Positions 1 to 7,308 of a stretch of 64,000 nt of DNA are shown piece by piece. The position numbers and the translations under genes are program-made. Position 1 is the stretch's first letter, and each line of letters begins with the position of its first letter. The notes under the pieces are model-generated. The model saw only the letters and a list, made by a program, of their open reading frames with translations. It had not been told where the DNA came from and searched no databases. Origin of the DNA: Phycisphaerae bacterium (GTDB lineage Bacteria; Planctomycetota; Phycisphaerae; Phycisphaerales; UBA1924); NCBI GenBank assembly GCA_030426395.1, contig JAUHYE010000003.1, positions 1 to 64,000 of the forward strand, written 5' to 3'.

Positions 1-500
1 CTCGCGTACTCACGGATCGCCTGCGCCAGCAACGCCGCCGCCAGCGCCCGCTCGGGGTCCTGCTCGTCCGCCTCCAGCCGCTCCAGCACGAGGGCGATGG
101 GGTCGGGGGCCGGGGCTTCTTCGGCGACGATTTCGGTCTTGGGCACCGGAGCCTGCTCGACGGGCTTCTCTCCATCGACCTCGGGCGGCGACGCTTCCTG
201 CTCGGCTTCACGATTCTGCCAGGGCCGCTCGATCCCGTCCTGCTCGACGGCGGGCCTGGCCCCCTCCTTCTCTTCGAGTTGTTTCATCAGCGACGCCATG
301 TCGTCGGCGAATCGCCTGGTCGAGTCGGCAAGCTCGCCGCGGCTCGACGGCGCGGCCTCGGTGTCACGCGATGTCGGGTCGCCCAGGTCCTCGAGGGCCG
401 CACTCGGAGCGTCGTCTCGCGGCTGGGTCTGCGTCGCACACCCGCCGAGGAACGCTGACGCGAGGGCGCAGCACACGAACGGTCGTCTCAGGTCGTCCAC
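1..500 (-). CDS. Acidic lipoprotein, C-terminal part cut by window edge
   Basis: The reading frame opens at a GTG at 500 with a clear ribosome binding site, CAGGAGG, five bases upstream, and runs off the left edge, so only the N-terminal 166 residues are seen. The first 21 residues form a lipoprotein signal peptide with lipobox LGGC (Cys21), which predicts a membrane-anchored exported protein. The rest is rich in Glu, Pro and Ala with no recognisable domain; the last visible part is helix-prone (LERLEADEQDPERALAAALL). It lies downstream of holA on the same strand, separated by a probable terminator. Function unknown. Confidence 0.7.
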   Translation of the reverse strand, partial: MDDLRRPFVCCALASAFLGGCATQTQPRDDAPSAALEDLGDPTSRDTEAAPSSRGELADSTRRFADDMASLMKQLEEKEGARPAVEQDGIERPWQNREAEQEASPPEVDGEKPVEQAPVPKTEIVAEEAPAPDPIALVLERLEADEQDPERALAAALLAQAIREYA

Positions 501-529
501 GGTCGCCTCCTGCGACGTTCGGCACGCGA

Positions 530-553
530 CAAAACCCGGGGCCTCCAGCCCCG
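530..553 (-). terminator. Probable intrinsic terminator after holA
   Basis: Read on the minus strand, the arms CGGGGC and GCCCCG (548-553 and 537-542, 5-nt loop) are followed by GG and a short TTTT run. It begins 7 bases after the holA stop codon and precedes the next minus-strand gene. Confidence 0.5.
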
Positions 554-559
554 CTTGCA

Positions 560-1606
560 CTACCGGGTATCGGGCCGCCCGCTCAGGCGGCTTGCGATTT
601 CCACGCAGAGCGTCTCGAGCGTCCGCCGGGAGTGCACCCCGCGCTTCATGGCCGCGTCGGCCTCGCACGCGCGGGCGTGCAACTGCGCGGCCCGGGCCGG
701 CCCCAATCGCCGCGCCGCCCCCACCACCACGCCGCCGCGCTGGGGCGGCCAGATCTTCAGCCGCTTGGCGATGACGCCCTCGGGCGCACCGGCCTGGGCC
801 ATGCGTGCCGCCGTTGCGATCACGCGGGTCAGGTCCACGCACGCCCACATGGCCGGCACGGCCTGGTCGCGCGGCGCGTTGCCCATCCAAAGCTCGATGT
901 ACGCCAATGCCCTGGCGGGATCGCCCGAGAGGACCTCGTCCTGCAAGGGCCAGGGCGTCTCGGCCTCGCGCGTCGCCCGCACGTGCGTGCGCACAAGCTC
1001 TGCGGTGATCTCCGCCTCTTCCCCAACGCCTTCCGCGTCGGTCGCCAGCTTGGCCAGTTCGGCGTCGAGGCGGGCCAGTTCGACCCCGACCGAATCGACC
1101 AGCAACTGGGCCGCGTCGGCACGGAGCCTTACCTTATGGAATGCCTGGGCTCGGCCCGTGGCCCACTGGGCGGCCTGCTGGGGCCCCACCGCTTCGCATG
1201 AGATGACCTTGCCGACCTGTTCCACCGCCTTGTCGAGCCGGCCGGGGCGCCAGGTTTCCGACCGCAGCACCAGCGTGGCCCGCTCGTCGGGCTCGGCGGC
1301 GTACCGCTCCAGGGCGGGGCGGGTGGCCTCCTTCACGAAGGCGTCGGCCCGATCGACCACGACCAGTTTGTGCACCGGCAGGAGGCCAGGGCTGCGGCAC
1401 TCGTCGAGCACGTCCGCAAGGGCCGCCGCCTCGCCGTCGAAGCGGACGATGTCGAGATCCAGCCCGGTGGCCTTGGCTAGGGCTTCCTTGAGCTTGTCAA
1501 GGAAGTGCTGGCGGAGGAAGGCGTCGTGCCCCTTGATGATGACAACGCGCTCGGTCCCGTCCGGGGCGGCCTGCCTGGCTGTCTTGGGGGGGGCTCGTTT
1601 GGCCAT
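560..1606 (-). CDS. holA: DNA polymerase III subunit delta
   Basis: A 348-residue protein with the layout of the clamp-loader delta subunit, which opens the beta sliding clamp within the DNA polymerase III holoenzyme. The N-terminus (VVIIKGHDAFLRQHFLDKL, from about residue 22) matches the typical start of delta after a short basic leader. The middle carries the weakly conserved AAA+ fold and the end a helical collar-like domain. Length fits the family (about 330-350). ATG at 1606 is chosen because TATCGT lies 8 bases upstream and no Shine-Dalgarno is visible. It is divergent from the FHA kinase, with 51 bases between the starts. Confidence 0.75.
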   Translation of the reverse strand: MAKRAPPKTARQAAPDGTERVVIIKGHDAFLRQHFLDKLKEALAKATGLDLDIVRFDGEAAALADVLDECRSPGLLPVHKLVVVDRADAFVKEATRPALERYAAEPDERATLVLRSETWRPGRLDKAVEQVGKVISCEAVGPQQAAQWATGRAQAFHKVRLRADAAQLLVDSVGVELARLDAELAKLATDAEGVGEEAEITAELVRTHVRATREAETPWPLQDEVLSGDPARALAYIELWMGNAPRDQAVPAMWACVDLTRVIATAARMAQAGAPEGVIAKRLKIWPPQRGGVVVGAARRLGPARAAQLHARACEADAAMKRGVHSRRTLETLCVEIASRLSGRPDTR

Positions 1607-1614
1607 CGTCGGTG

Positions 1615-1620
1615 ACGATA
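1615..1620 (-). promoter_or_regulatory. Leaderless-type -10 element of holA
   Basis: TATCGT on the minus strand, 8 nt before the holA ATG; no Shine-Dalgarno in between. Confidence 0.4.
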
Positions 1621-1657
1621 TGCGACCGAGCGGCCCCGGCGGGCGTATACCACTGTC

Positions 1658-3334
1658 GTGCTGGTGCTGACGGTCATCGAGGGGCCCGAGAAGGGCAAGC
1701 GGTTCGAGCTGCCGGTCAACGAGCCGCAGATGCTCGGGCGTTCGAGCGAGGCCTTGCCGCTGGGGGACCAGGCGATCAGCCGCCGCCACGCCGAACTGAC
1801 GCCCGACCGCGGCGAGTGGTGGCTGCGCGACCTGGAGAGCCAGAACGGCACGCTGGTGAACGGCAAGCCGATCCAGGACCGAGTCCGGCTGCGCCAGGGC
1901 GACACCATTACCGTCGGCCACACCACGCTGGCGTTTGGCGCTTCGAGCATCGTCGACGAGTTCGACATGATCGAACTGCTCAAGCCCGGCGAGATGGCCA
2001 CCAGCGTCGACGCGACCGTGAAGCGTCAGCCCGACCGCCCCACCACCGCCAACGGCCAGAGCACCCCCGCCGAGCAGCACGCGCTCGAGCACCTGCGCGT
2101 GATCTACCAGGTTACGGAACTGGCGGCCAAGTCCATCACGCGCGGCGCGCTGCTGCACGGCTTGCTCGAGTTGATCTTCGAGGAATTCCAGCCCGAGCGC
2201 GGCGTGGTCATGCTCATCGACGAGAAACGCAAGCTCGTGCCCGCGGCCGTGAAGAACCGTGCGCTCATCAAGGGCCGCGAGGACGACCGCATCCAGGTCA
2301 GCCGGACCATCCTGCTCCACGCCGTCCGCAAGGGCGAGGCGGTGCTGTCGACCAACGCGATGGCCGACCCGCGGTTCTCGTCGGGCGACTCGGTGCAGAG
2401 CATGCGCATCCGCAGCGCCATCTGCGTGCCCGTGGAACACCGCGCGACCGTGTTCGGGGCCATCTACATCGACACGTCGGCAACGGATCAGACGTTCACG
2501 CAGGAACAGCTCCAGTTGCTTCACGCCGTGGGCCAGCAGGCGGGCATCGCGCTCTCGAACCTGCATCTTCACCAGGGCAAGCTGCAGACCGAGCGCCTGG
2601 CCGCGATGGGGCAGACGGTCGCGAGCCTGAGCCACTCGATCAAGAACATCCTGCAAGGCCTCAGCGGCGGCGCCGACCTGGTGGAAATGGGCCTGAAGCG
2701 CGAAGATCTGGAGATTTCTCGGCAGGGCTGGGGCATCCTGCGGCGCAACCTCGACCGGATCGCCGGCCTGACGACCAACATGCTCGCGTTCAGCCGGCAG
2801 CGGCAGATCGAGATCGAGTTCACGCACCTGAAACCATTGATCGAGGATTGCGCGCAGTTGCTCGAGACGGTGTGCGAGCAGGCGGGCGTCGCGCTCATCG
2901 TCGACGCCGAGGACGAGGTGCCACCGGTGCCCATCGACGCGTCGCTCATCCATCAGGCGCTGATGAACCTGCTGACCAACGCGCTCGAGGCCGTGCCGGA
3001 GGGATCGGGATCGATTACCGTCCGCCTGCACTACGAGGAGCCCGACGCGCGCGGGCCGGGCAGCCCGGGCGAGGTCCACGTAATGGTGATCGACAACGGG
3101 CCGGGCATCCCCAAGGATCGCCAGGCGTCGATCTTCGAGCCCTTCCAGACCAGCAAGGGTGTTCGCGGCACCGGCCTGGGCCTGGCCGTGACCAAGCGCG
3201 TGGTGGAAGACCACCGCGGGCGCATTACCGTCGAAAGCACGCCGGGCAAGGGCTCGACGTTCACCATCGCGCTGCCGGCCGACCCGGGGCGGATCATCGA
3301 TCCATCTGCCACCCGCGGTCCGGCGAAGCAATAG
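1658..3334 (+). CDS. FHA-GAF sensor histidine kinase
   Basis: A 558-residue soluble signalling kinase. Residues 1-95 are a forkhead-associated domain with the phosphothreonine-binding signature (GRS at 27-29, SRRHA at 41-45, NGT at 63-65). About 145-305 is a GAF-type sensor. The kinase core follows: H-box SLSHSIKN with His326, N-box NLLTNALEA, G1 DNGPGI, F-box FEPF and G2 GTGLGLAV. There is no membrane segment and no receiver domain, and no response regulator is adjacent. The FHA domain suggests the input is a phosphothreonine partner, such as a Ser/Thr kinase substrate. The start is GTG at 1658, giving an intact FHA strand; a partial match, TATACC, lies 6 nt upstream. Confidence 0.85.
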   Translation: MLVLTVIEGPEKGKRFELPVNEPQMLGRSSEALPLGDQAISRRHAELTPDRGEWWLRDLESQNGTLVNGKPIQDRVRLRQGDTITVGHTTLAFGASSIVDEFDMIELLKPGEMATSVDATVKRQPDRPTTANGQSTPAEQHALEHLRVIYQVTELAAKSITRGALLHGLLELIFEEFQPERGVVMLIDEKRKLVPAAVKNRALIKGREDDRIQVSRTILLHAVRKGEAVLSTNAMADPRFSSGDSVQSMRIRSAICVPVEHRATVFGAIYIDTSATDQTFTQEQLQLLHAVGQQAGIALSNLHLHQGKLQTERLAAMGQTVASLSHSIKNILQGLSGGADLVEMGLKREDLEISRQGWGILRRNLDRIAGLTTNMLAFSRQRQIEIEFTHLKPLIEDCAQLLETVCEQAGVALIVDAEDEVPPVPIDASLIHQALMNLLTNALEAVPEGSGSITVRLHYEEPDARGPGSPGEVHVMVIDNGPGIPKDRQASIFEPFQTSKGVRGTGLGLAVTKRVVEDHRGRITVESTPGKGSTFTIALPADPGRIIDPSATRGPAKQ

Positions 3335-3351
3335 CGAGCGCGCAGCACAAA

Positions 3352-3370
3352 CCGGGGCGGAAAGCCCCGG
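3352..3370. terminator. Hairpin between convergent genes
   Basis: Inverted repeat CCGGGGC / GCCCCGG with a GGAAA loop between the convergent FHA kinase and H1-like genes. There is no T-run on either side, so terminator function is only inferred from position. Confidence 0.35.
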
Positions 3371-3394
3371 CCACGGATGTCCCTACGGGTGCGC

Positions 3395-3970
3395 TTACTT
3401 CGCGGTGTACTGCCCGCGGCCCTTCTTCGAGAACACGTCGGTGTGCTTGATGAGCGTCTGATTGACGATCGTGCGGAAGTTGGGGCTCGTGGTCTTATAG
3501 CCGGCCTTCTGCACGGCGCTGGCGGCCTCGGTCACGCCCATGGTCTGGCCGCTGAGAACCTGCTGCAGGGCACCGACGAGGTTCGTGTCGTTGCGGTGAC
3601 GCTTGCGCGCGCCGCGCGGCTTGGTCGGGGCCTTCACGGTTGCCTTCTTCTTCGAGACCTTCGTGGTCTTCTTGGCAACCTTGCGGCCGGTCTTCTTCGT
3701 TGACTTCTTGGTGGCCCGCTTGCGACCACCGCCGTGGGAGCGGGCGGCGGACTTGCGCGGGCGACCGCGACCACGACCGGTCGTCGTGCTCACGCCCAGT
3801 TCTTCGAGGTAGGCGTCGATCTCGGCGACACGTTCCATAAGCTCGGCGCGCTCTTCGGCGAGCTCGACCGCGCCCTCACGGCGACGCTCGATCTCGTTAT
3901 TCAGCTCGGTGATCGAGAGTTCCGTAAGCGGCTTGGCCGAGTTGCGAGTTGTCTTCTTTTTACGAGGCAT
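3395..3970 (-). CDS. Histone H1-like basic nucleoid protein with winged-helix-like end
   Basis: A 191-residue very basic protein. Residues 1-10 are basic; about 15-62 form a predicted coiled coil (repeated Glu/Arg/Leu). An AT-hook-like GRGRGRPRKSAA follows, then a long Lys/Thr/Arg/Ala tract of the histone H1 C-terminal type. The final 60 residues (from TNLVGALQQVLSG) look like a small helix-turn-helix or winged-helix module. DNA compaction or nucleoid organisation is inferred. ATG at 3970 has CGGAG upstream. It lies next to parB on the same strand, which fits a chromosome-organisation neighbourhood. The specific family was not verified. Confidence 0.6.
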   Translation of the reverse strand: MPRKKKTTRNSAKPLTELSITELNNEIERRREGAVELAEERAELMERVAEIDAYLEELGVSTTTGRGRGRPRKSAARSHGGGRKRATKKSTKKTGRKVAKKTTKVSKKKATVKAPTKPRGARKRHRNDTNLVGALQQVLSGQTMGVTEAASAVQKAGYKTTSPNFRTIVNQTLIKHTDVFSKKGRGQYTAK

Positions 3971-4089
3971 GGCGGCTCCGAGGGACAAATGCGATACCAA
4001 GGCGGACAGTCCGCAACGGTGATCCCCATGAGAGAGACCAAGATGTTAGGTAAACAACAGCTCGAAGAAAATCACAAGTGAAGGAACTT

Positions 4090-5004
4090 TTAGTTCGACT
4101 CGAATCCCATCGCGCGCATGAGGCCGTCGAAGTGTTCGAGGTCGTAGAACTCGAGAATCAGCTTGCCCTTGTCACCACCGGAGGAAACATCGATGCGCAC
4201 CCGTGTCTTCAGGTGTTCCCCCAATTTGGTTTCGAGGTCGCGTATGTTCGTGTCGCGATCGGGTGACGATGTTCCGGCGTCACCCTCGGATGCTTGGGCT
4301 TGTTTCACCAAATCGCGCACGGCCTTCTCGGTTTGACGCACCGAAAGGTGCTCGGTCATGATCCGCTCGACGAGCTTGCGCCGCTGCGAATCGTCGGCCA
4401 CGGAAGCGAGCATCTTGCCGTGACCAGCCGACAGCGCGCCGTCAGCGATCATGTTCTGGATATCGCCGGGCAGTTCCAATAACCGAATCAGGTTGGCGAC
4501 GGAAGAACGATCGAGCCCGACGCGGTCGGCGACGTCGGATTGCGTCATAGAGAACTTCGCCATCAACGTGCGAAACGCGTTCGCCCGCTCGATCGGGTTC
4601 AGATCGGTGCGCTGCACGTTCTCGATGAGCGCGAGTTCTGCCGACTTGCGATCGTCAGCCTCTCGCACGATCGCCGGCACGGTCTCGAGCCCCGCAATGC
4701 CGCACGCTCGCCAGCGACGCTCACCGGCGATGATTTCGTATGTGCCATCCCCCGCCGCCCGCACGACGATCGGCTGCATGAGACCAGCCAGGCGGATCGA
4801 CGCCGCAAGTTCGGCGAGATGCCGATCGTCGAACCGGATGCGGGGTTGGAAAGCGTTCGGCCTGATCGACTTAATCGGGATTTCCTGTATATGCTCTTTT
4901 TCGTCCGATAAATTTTGGCTTGGCGCATCGACCCTCTGGGGTGCCGAGTCTTCGAGGAGGCTGGAAAGGCCGCGACCGAGCTTTCGTGGGCGTTGGGTTG
5001 GCAT
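4090..5004 (-). CDS. parB: Chromosome partitioning protein ParB
   Basis: A 304-residue ParB, the CTPase clamp that loads at parS and drives origin segregation with ParA. Visible parts: N-terminal KLGRGLSSLLED, the ParB/Srx-fold segment IPIKSIRPNAFQPRIRFDD, GERRWRA and NVQRTDLNPIERA motifs, a helix-turn-helix (MTQSDVADRVGLDRSSVANLIRL region), and a C-terminal dimerisation domain. No parA lies next to it within the window, which is unusual. ATG at 5004 has TAAGAT five bases upstream and no Shine-Dalgarno. A parS-like site sits where the -35 region would be, so autorepression is plausible. Confidence 0.93.
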   Translation of the reverse strand: MPTQRPRKLGRGLSSLLEDSAPQRVDAPSQNLSDEKEHIQEIPIKSIRPNAFQPRIRFDDRHLAELAASIRLAGLMQPIVVRAAGDGTYEIIAGERRWRACGIAGLETVPAIVREADDRKSAELALIENVQRTDLNPIERANAFRTLMAKFSMTQSDVADRVGLDRSSVANLIRLLELPGDIQNMIADGALSAGHGKMLASVADDSQRRKLVERIMTEHLSVRQTEKAVRDLVKQAQASEGDAGTSSPDRDTNIRDLETKLGEHLKTRVRIDVSSGGDKGKLILEFYDLEHFDGLMRAMGFESN

Positions 5005-5009
5005 GATCG

Positions 5010-5015
5010 ATCTTA
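5010..5015 (-). promoter_or_regulatory. Leaderless-type -10 element of parB
   Basis: TAAGAT on the minus strand, 5 nt before the parB ATG. Confidence 0.45.
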
Positions 5016-5030
5016 TCGGCACGGCGGGCG

Positions 5031-5046
5031 TGTTCCACGTGACACA
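5031..5046. promoter_or_regulatory. parS-like centromere site upstream of parB
   Basis: TGTTCCACGTGACACA matches the general bacterial parS consensus TGTTTCACGTGAAACA at 14 of 16 positions, including the CACGTG core. It lies 27 bp upstream of the parB start codon and covers the place of a -35 element relative to TAAGAT. Position next to parB supports the call; ParB binding is inferred. Confidence 0.6.
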
Positions 5047-5086
5047 CCGGCTCACCCGAGCCGCGATTGGAACCGATGCTTGAAAC

Positions 5087-5770
5087 ATGGCGCAGGAACT
5101 GGAGACCAAGGCTGACACCAGCGGCTCGATCGCCGCCGCGATCGCACATGAGGTCAACAACCTGCTCACCCCTGTCATCGGGTTGGCCGACCTGCTCGAA
5201 CATACCGGCGGCGATGAAGCGGTTCGGGAACAGCTCATCGAGCGGGCGGTCGATCGCTGTCAGCGCGCCGTGGCGATATGTGGTCTACTGGTCGATCTGA
5301 CGAAAGACAGTCCCATCGGATCTCGCACTTGCTCGCTGAAAGACTGCTTGGATACGGCCATCTCAACGGCCCAGTCACGAGCCGCGGACACAGGGGTTCG
5401 GCTCGAGTGCGGATTCGATGAACCCGGCCAACTCGCTTTACCGCCAACAGTGGTCGAGCACATCGTGCTTAATTTGCTGCTCAACGCGATTGCGGCCTCG
5501 TCTGCTGGTTCGGCAGTCACCGTGTCAGCAAGCTATGCCCCAGCCTCAGCTTGGCGCCGCGCGGCCTGGTCAATCTGGGTCGAGGATCGAGGACGCGGCT
5601 TGGAGGCCAGGAGTGTGGCTTCTGTGAACCGTGGTGGCCTGCCTTCCGGGTCGTCAGGGATTGGACTGGCAGTGGTGCGTCTGCTATGCCAGCGGTGGGG
5701 TGGGAAGCTCTCGGTGGCCTCTGAGCTCGGCATCGGCACGACGTTCCACGTGGAACTCCCCGCCGACTAA
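5087..5770 (+). CDS. Short histidine kinase lacking a sensor domain
   Basis: A 227-residue protein made only of a phosphoacceptor helix hairpin and an ATPase domain. H-box AIAHEVNNLLTP has His21; the N-box region is NLLLNAIAASS; the G1-like motif is EDRGRGL and the G2-like motif SSGIGLAVV. No transmembrane, PAS or GAF segment is present, so any input must come from a partner. It is divergent from parB (82 bp between starts) and its last codons contain a second parS-like palindrome. It overlaps the ABC ATPase gene by 4 nt at the stop codons. Partner unknown. Confidence 0.7.
   Translation: MAQELETKADTSGSIAAAIAHEVNNLLTPVIGLADLLEHTGGDEAVREQLIERAVDRCQRAVAICGLLVDLTKDSPIGSRTCSLKDCLDTAISTAQSRAADTGVRLECGFDEPGQLALPPTVVEHIVLNLLLNAIAASSAGSAVTVSASYAPASAWRRAAWSIWVEDRGRGLEARSVASVNRGGLPSGSSGIGLAVVRLLCQRWGGKLSVASELGIGTTFHVELPAD
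5742..5757. promoter_or_regulatory. Second parS-like palindrome inside kinase gene
   Basis: CGTTCCACGTGGAACT contains the perfect 14-bp palindrome GTTCCACGTGGAAC, the core form of parS seen in several proteobacteria. It encodes the Thr-Phe-His-Val-Glu-Leu end of the kinase, a common kinase ending, so a coding coincidence is possible. Its location about 0.7 kb from the first parS-like site argues for function. Confidence 0.45.
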
Positions 5771-6837
5771 TCCGCAAGGATCACAACGTCGGCTGGCTTG
5801 GCAGCCAGCCGAACCTGGCCCTGGAACGCGCTACGAGGGCCCGGCGCGAACTCAGAAACGTGCAGGGCACCCCCACCATCGGTCGCGACGAGGTGATGCG
5901 CGACGTCGCCGAGATACGTTGTCGACTCAACCTTCCCAGAGATAATGCCGGTGGAATCGGCCCGCAAGGCCTCGGGCCGGATCGATACCCTCACGGCCTG
6001 GCCTTCGGCGATGTCGCCGGCGAGCGTGCCCTGAAGGATTCCTGCCGCGGTCGTGACGCCCATAATCGACCCGGTAGCTCCCCCGCTGACAGCGATGCCC
6101 GCAAGTAGATTCGTCTCGCCTAGGAACGAGGCGGCGAACGCTGTAGTGGGGTGGCGGTAGAGTTCCATCGGCGAACCCGCCTGGACGACCTTGCCGTCCC
6201 GCATCACGGCGATCCGGTCGGCCACGCTCAGTGCTTCCTTTTGGTCATGGGTGACGTAGACGGTCGTGATACCGGAAGACTTGCAAATCCGGCGGATCTC
6301 GTCGCGAAGGTCGTTTCTCAGACGAGCGTCGAGGTTCGAGAGGGGCTCATCAAGGAGCAAGACTTCGGGACGGATGACCAGGGCCCGGGCGAGAGCGACT
6401 CGCTGCTGCTGTCCGCCGGAGAACTCGCCAGGCTTGCGATCGGCCAGGTGGGCGAGTTGGACATCCTCGAGTGCCGCTACGGCCCGCTTCGTTCGCTCGG
6501 CCTTTGGCAACTTGCGGACTTTCAGGCCGAAGGCGACATTCTCGAGGGCGGTCATGTGGGGCCAGAGAGCGTAACTCTGAAACACCATACCAGCATTACG
6601 TTTGTTTGGATTTAATTTGGTAATATCACGATCGTTGAAATGGATCGTGCCGGACGTGGGCTCGATGAAGCCGGCGATCATGCGGAGCAGAGTGGTCTTG
6701 CCGCAGCCCGAAGGGCCCAGCAGAAAGAAGATCTCGCCGGGCTCGATGACCAGGGCAATATCGTCGACAGCCTTGACACGGTTCTCGGACCGGCCGAAAG
6801 TCTTTGTGAGGCCGGCGATCTTGATCCTGGTGGACAT
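5767..6837 (-). CDS. ABC transporter ATP-binding protein (UgpC/PotA/FbpC-like)
   Basis: A 356-residue ATPase of the CUT1/spermidine/iron type. It has Walker A GPSGCGKTTLLR, Q-loop VFQSYALWPHMT, signature FSGGQQQRVALARAL, Walker B VLLLDEPLSNLDA, and His-loop THD, followed by a C-terminal TOBE-like beta domain (about 245-350) with the RPEAL motif. Such ATPases energise import of sugars, polyamines or iron; the substrate cannot be told. No permease or binding-protein gene is adjacent, so it is an orphan or a shared ATPase. TATCCT lies 6 nt before the ATG and no Shine-Dalgarno is seen. Confidence 0.85.
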   Translation of the reverse strand: MSTRIKIAGLTKTFGRSENRVKAVDDIALVIEPGEIFFLLGPSGCGKTTLLRMIAGFIEPTSGTIHFNDRDITKLNPNKRNAGMVFQSYALWPHMTALENVAFGLKVRKLPKAERTKRAVAALEDVQLAHLADRKPGEFSGGQQQRVALARALVIRPEVLLLDEPLSNLDARLRNDLRDEIRRICKSSGITTVYVTHDQKEALSVADRIAVMRDGKVVQAGSPMELYRHPTTAFAASFLGETNLLAGIAVSGGATGSIMGVTTAAGILQGTLAGDIAEGQAVRVSIRPEALRADSTGIISGKVESTTYLGDVAHHLVATDGGGALHVSEFAPGPRSAFQGQVRLAAKPADVVILAD

Positions 6838-6843
6838 GAGCCG

Positions 6844-6849
6844 AGGATA
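6844..6849 (-). promoter_or_regulatory. Leaderless-type -10 element of the ABC ATPase gene
   Basis: TATCCT on the minus strand, 6 nt before the ATG at 6837. Confidence 0.45.
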
Positions 6850-6867
6850 TGCTGGCGGGTTCAGATC

Positions 6868-6890
6868 ATGTCAGGCCAAAACCCTGACAT
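6868..6890. promoter_or_regulatory. Inverted repeat, candidate operator between divergent genes
   Basis: Perfect 8-bp arms ATGTCAGG and CCTGACAT separated by 7 bases in the 102-bp divergent region. The right place for a -35 element of the ABC ATPase promoter falls inside the left arm, so a repressor site is plausible. No cognate regulator is identified. Confidence 0.4.
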
Positions 6891-6939
6891 ATCTATAAAA
6901 TTGTGCATCCGTTCCCGATCTTTGGCCGAACATATTGCC

Positions 6940-7308
6940 ATGAAACCAAACATGAGCCATACTGAAAGCCTCGCACAGGTCGATCGGCTGCGCGGATGGC
7001 GGGTGTACTCGCCGCAGAGCGACCTGGCCAACGAGTTCCGGCGGGCCCGGCTGGACTTAGAGTCGGTCGCGCGATCGGGCGTATCGCTCCAGCAGGCCTG
7101 GGCGGGCATGGCGCCCGGAGGCTTGGGCGAGCGGGCGAGTGCCGATCGGGTGACGCGTGGCGTGCTCGTGGTGCGTGTGGCCAACGGGGCCGACCAGCAC
7201 GCAGCCGCCCGGTGGCTGAGGAGTGGGGGAGCGCTCGAGCTCTCGCGGGCGGCGGGGGTGCCGATCCGGCGGTGGAAGTTCGAGCATGGCGCCCGAGCTT
7301 CGACCTAA
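6940..7308 (+). CDS. DUF721/DciA-like protein
   Basis: A 122-residue protein. The C-terminal half (RGVLVVRVANGADQHAAARW, then GVPIRRWKF) resembles the DUF721/DciA fold, a KH-like module that in many bacteria loads the replicative helicase. The N-terminal helix is rich in Arg and Leu. ATG at 6940 is in frame; a second ATG at 6952 could be the start. No convincing Shine-Dalgarno is seen. The nearby parB and holA would suit a replication role, but the identity rests on a short weak pattern. Its stop codon interlocks with that of the DASS gene. Confidence 0.5.
   Translation: MKPNMSHTESLAQVDRLRGWRVYSPQSDLANEFRRARLDLESVARSGVSLQQAWAGMAPGGLGERASADRVTRGVLVVRVANGADQHAAARWLRSGGALELSRAAGVPIRRWKFEHGARAST

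Noticed and set aside
560..3331. A minus-strand open frame of 923 residues spanning holA and the FHA kinase region
   Set aside because: Only the part up to 1606 looks like a protein family member; the rest is antisense to the FHA kinase and is an artefact of high GC.
4085..4105. TTAGTTCGACTCGAATCCC resembles a tRNA T-arm
   Set aside because: It is the end of parB (Gly-Phe-Glu-Ser-Asn-stop on the minus strand) and no acceptor or anticodon arm can be built around it.
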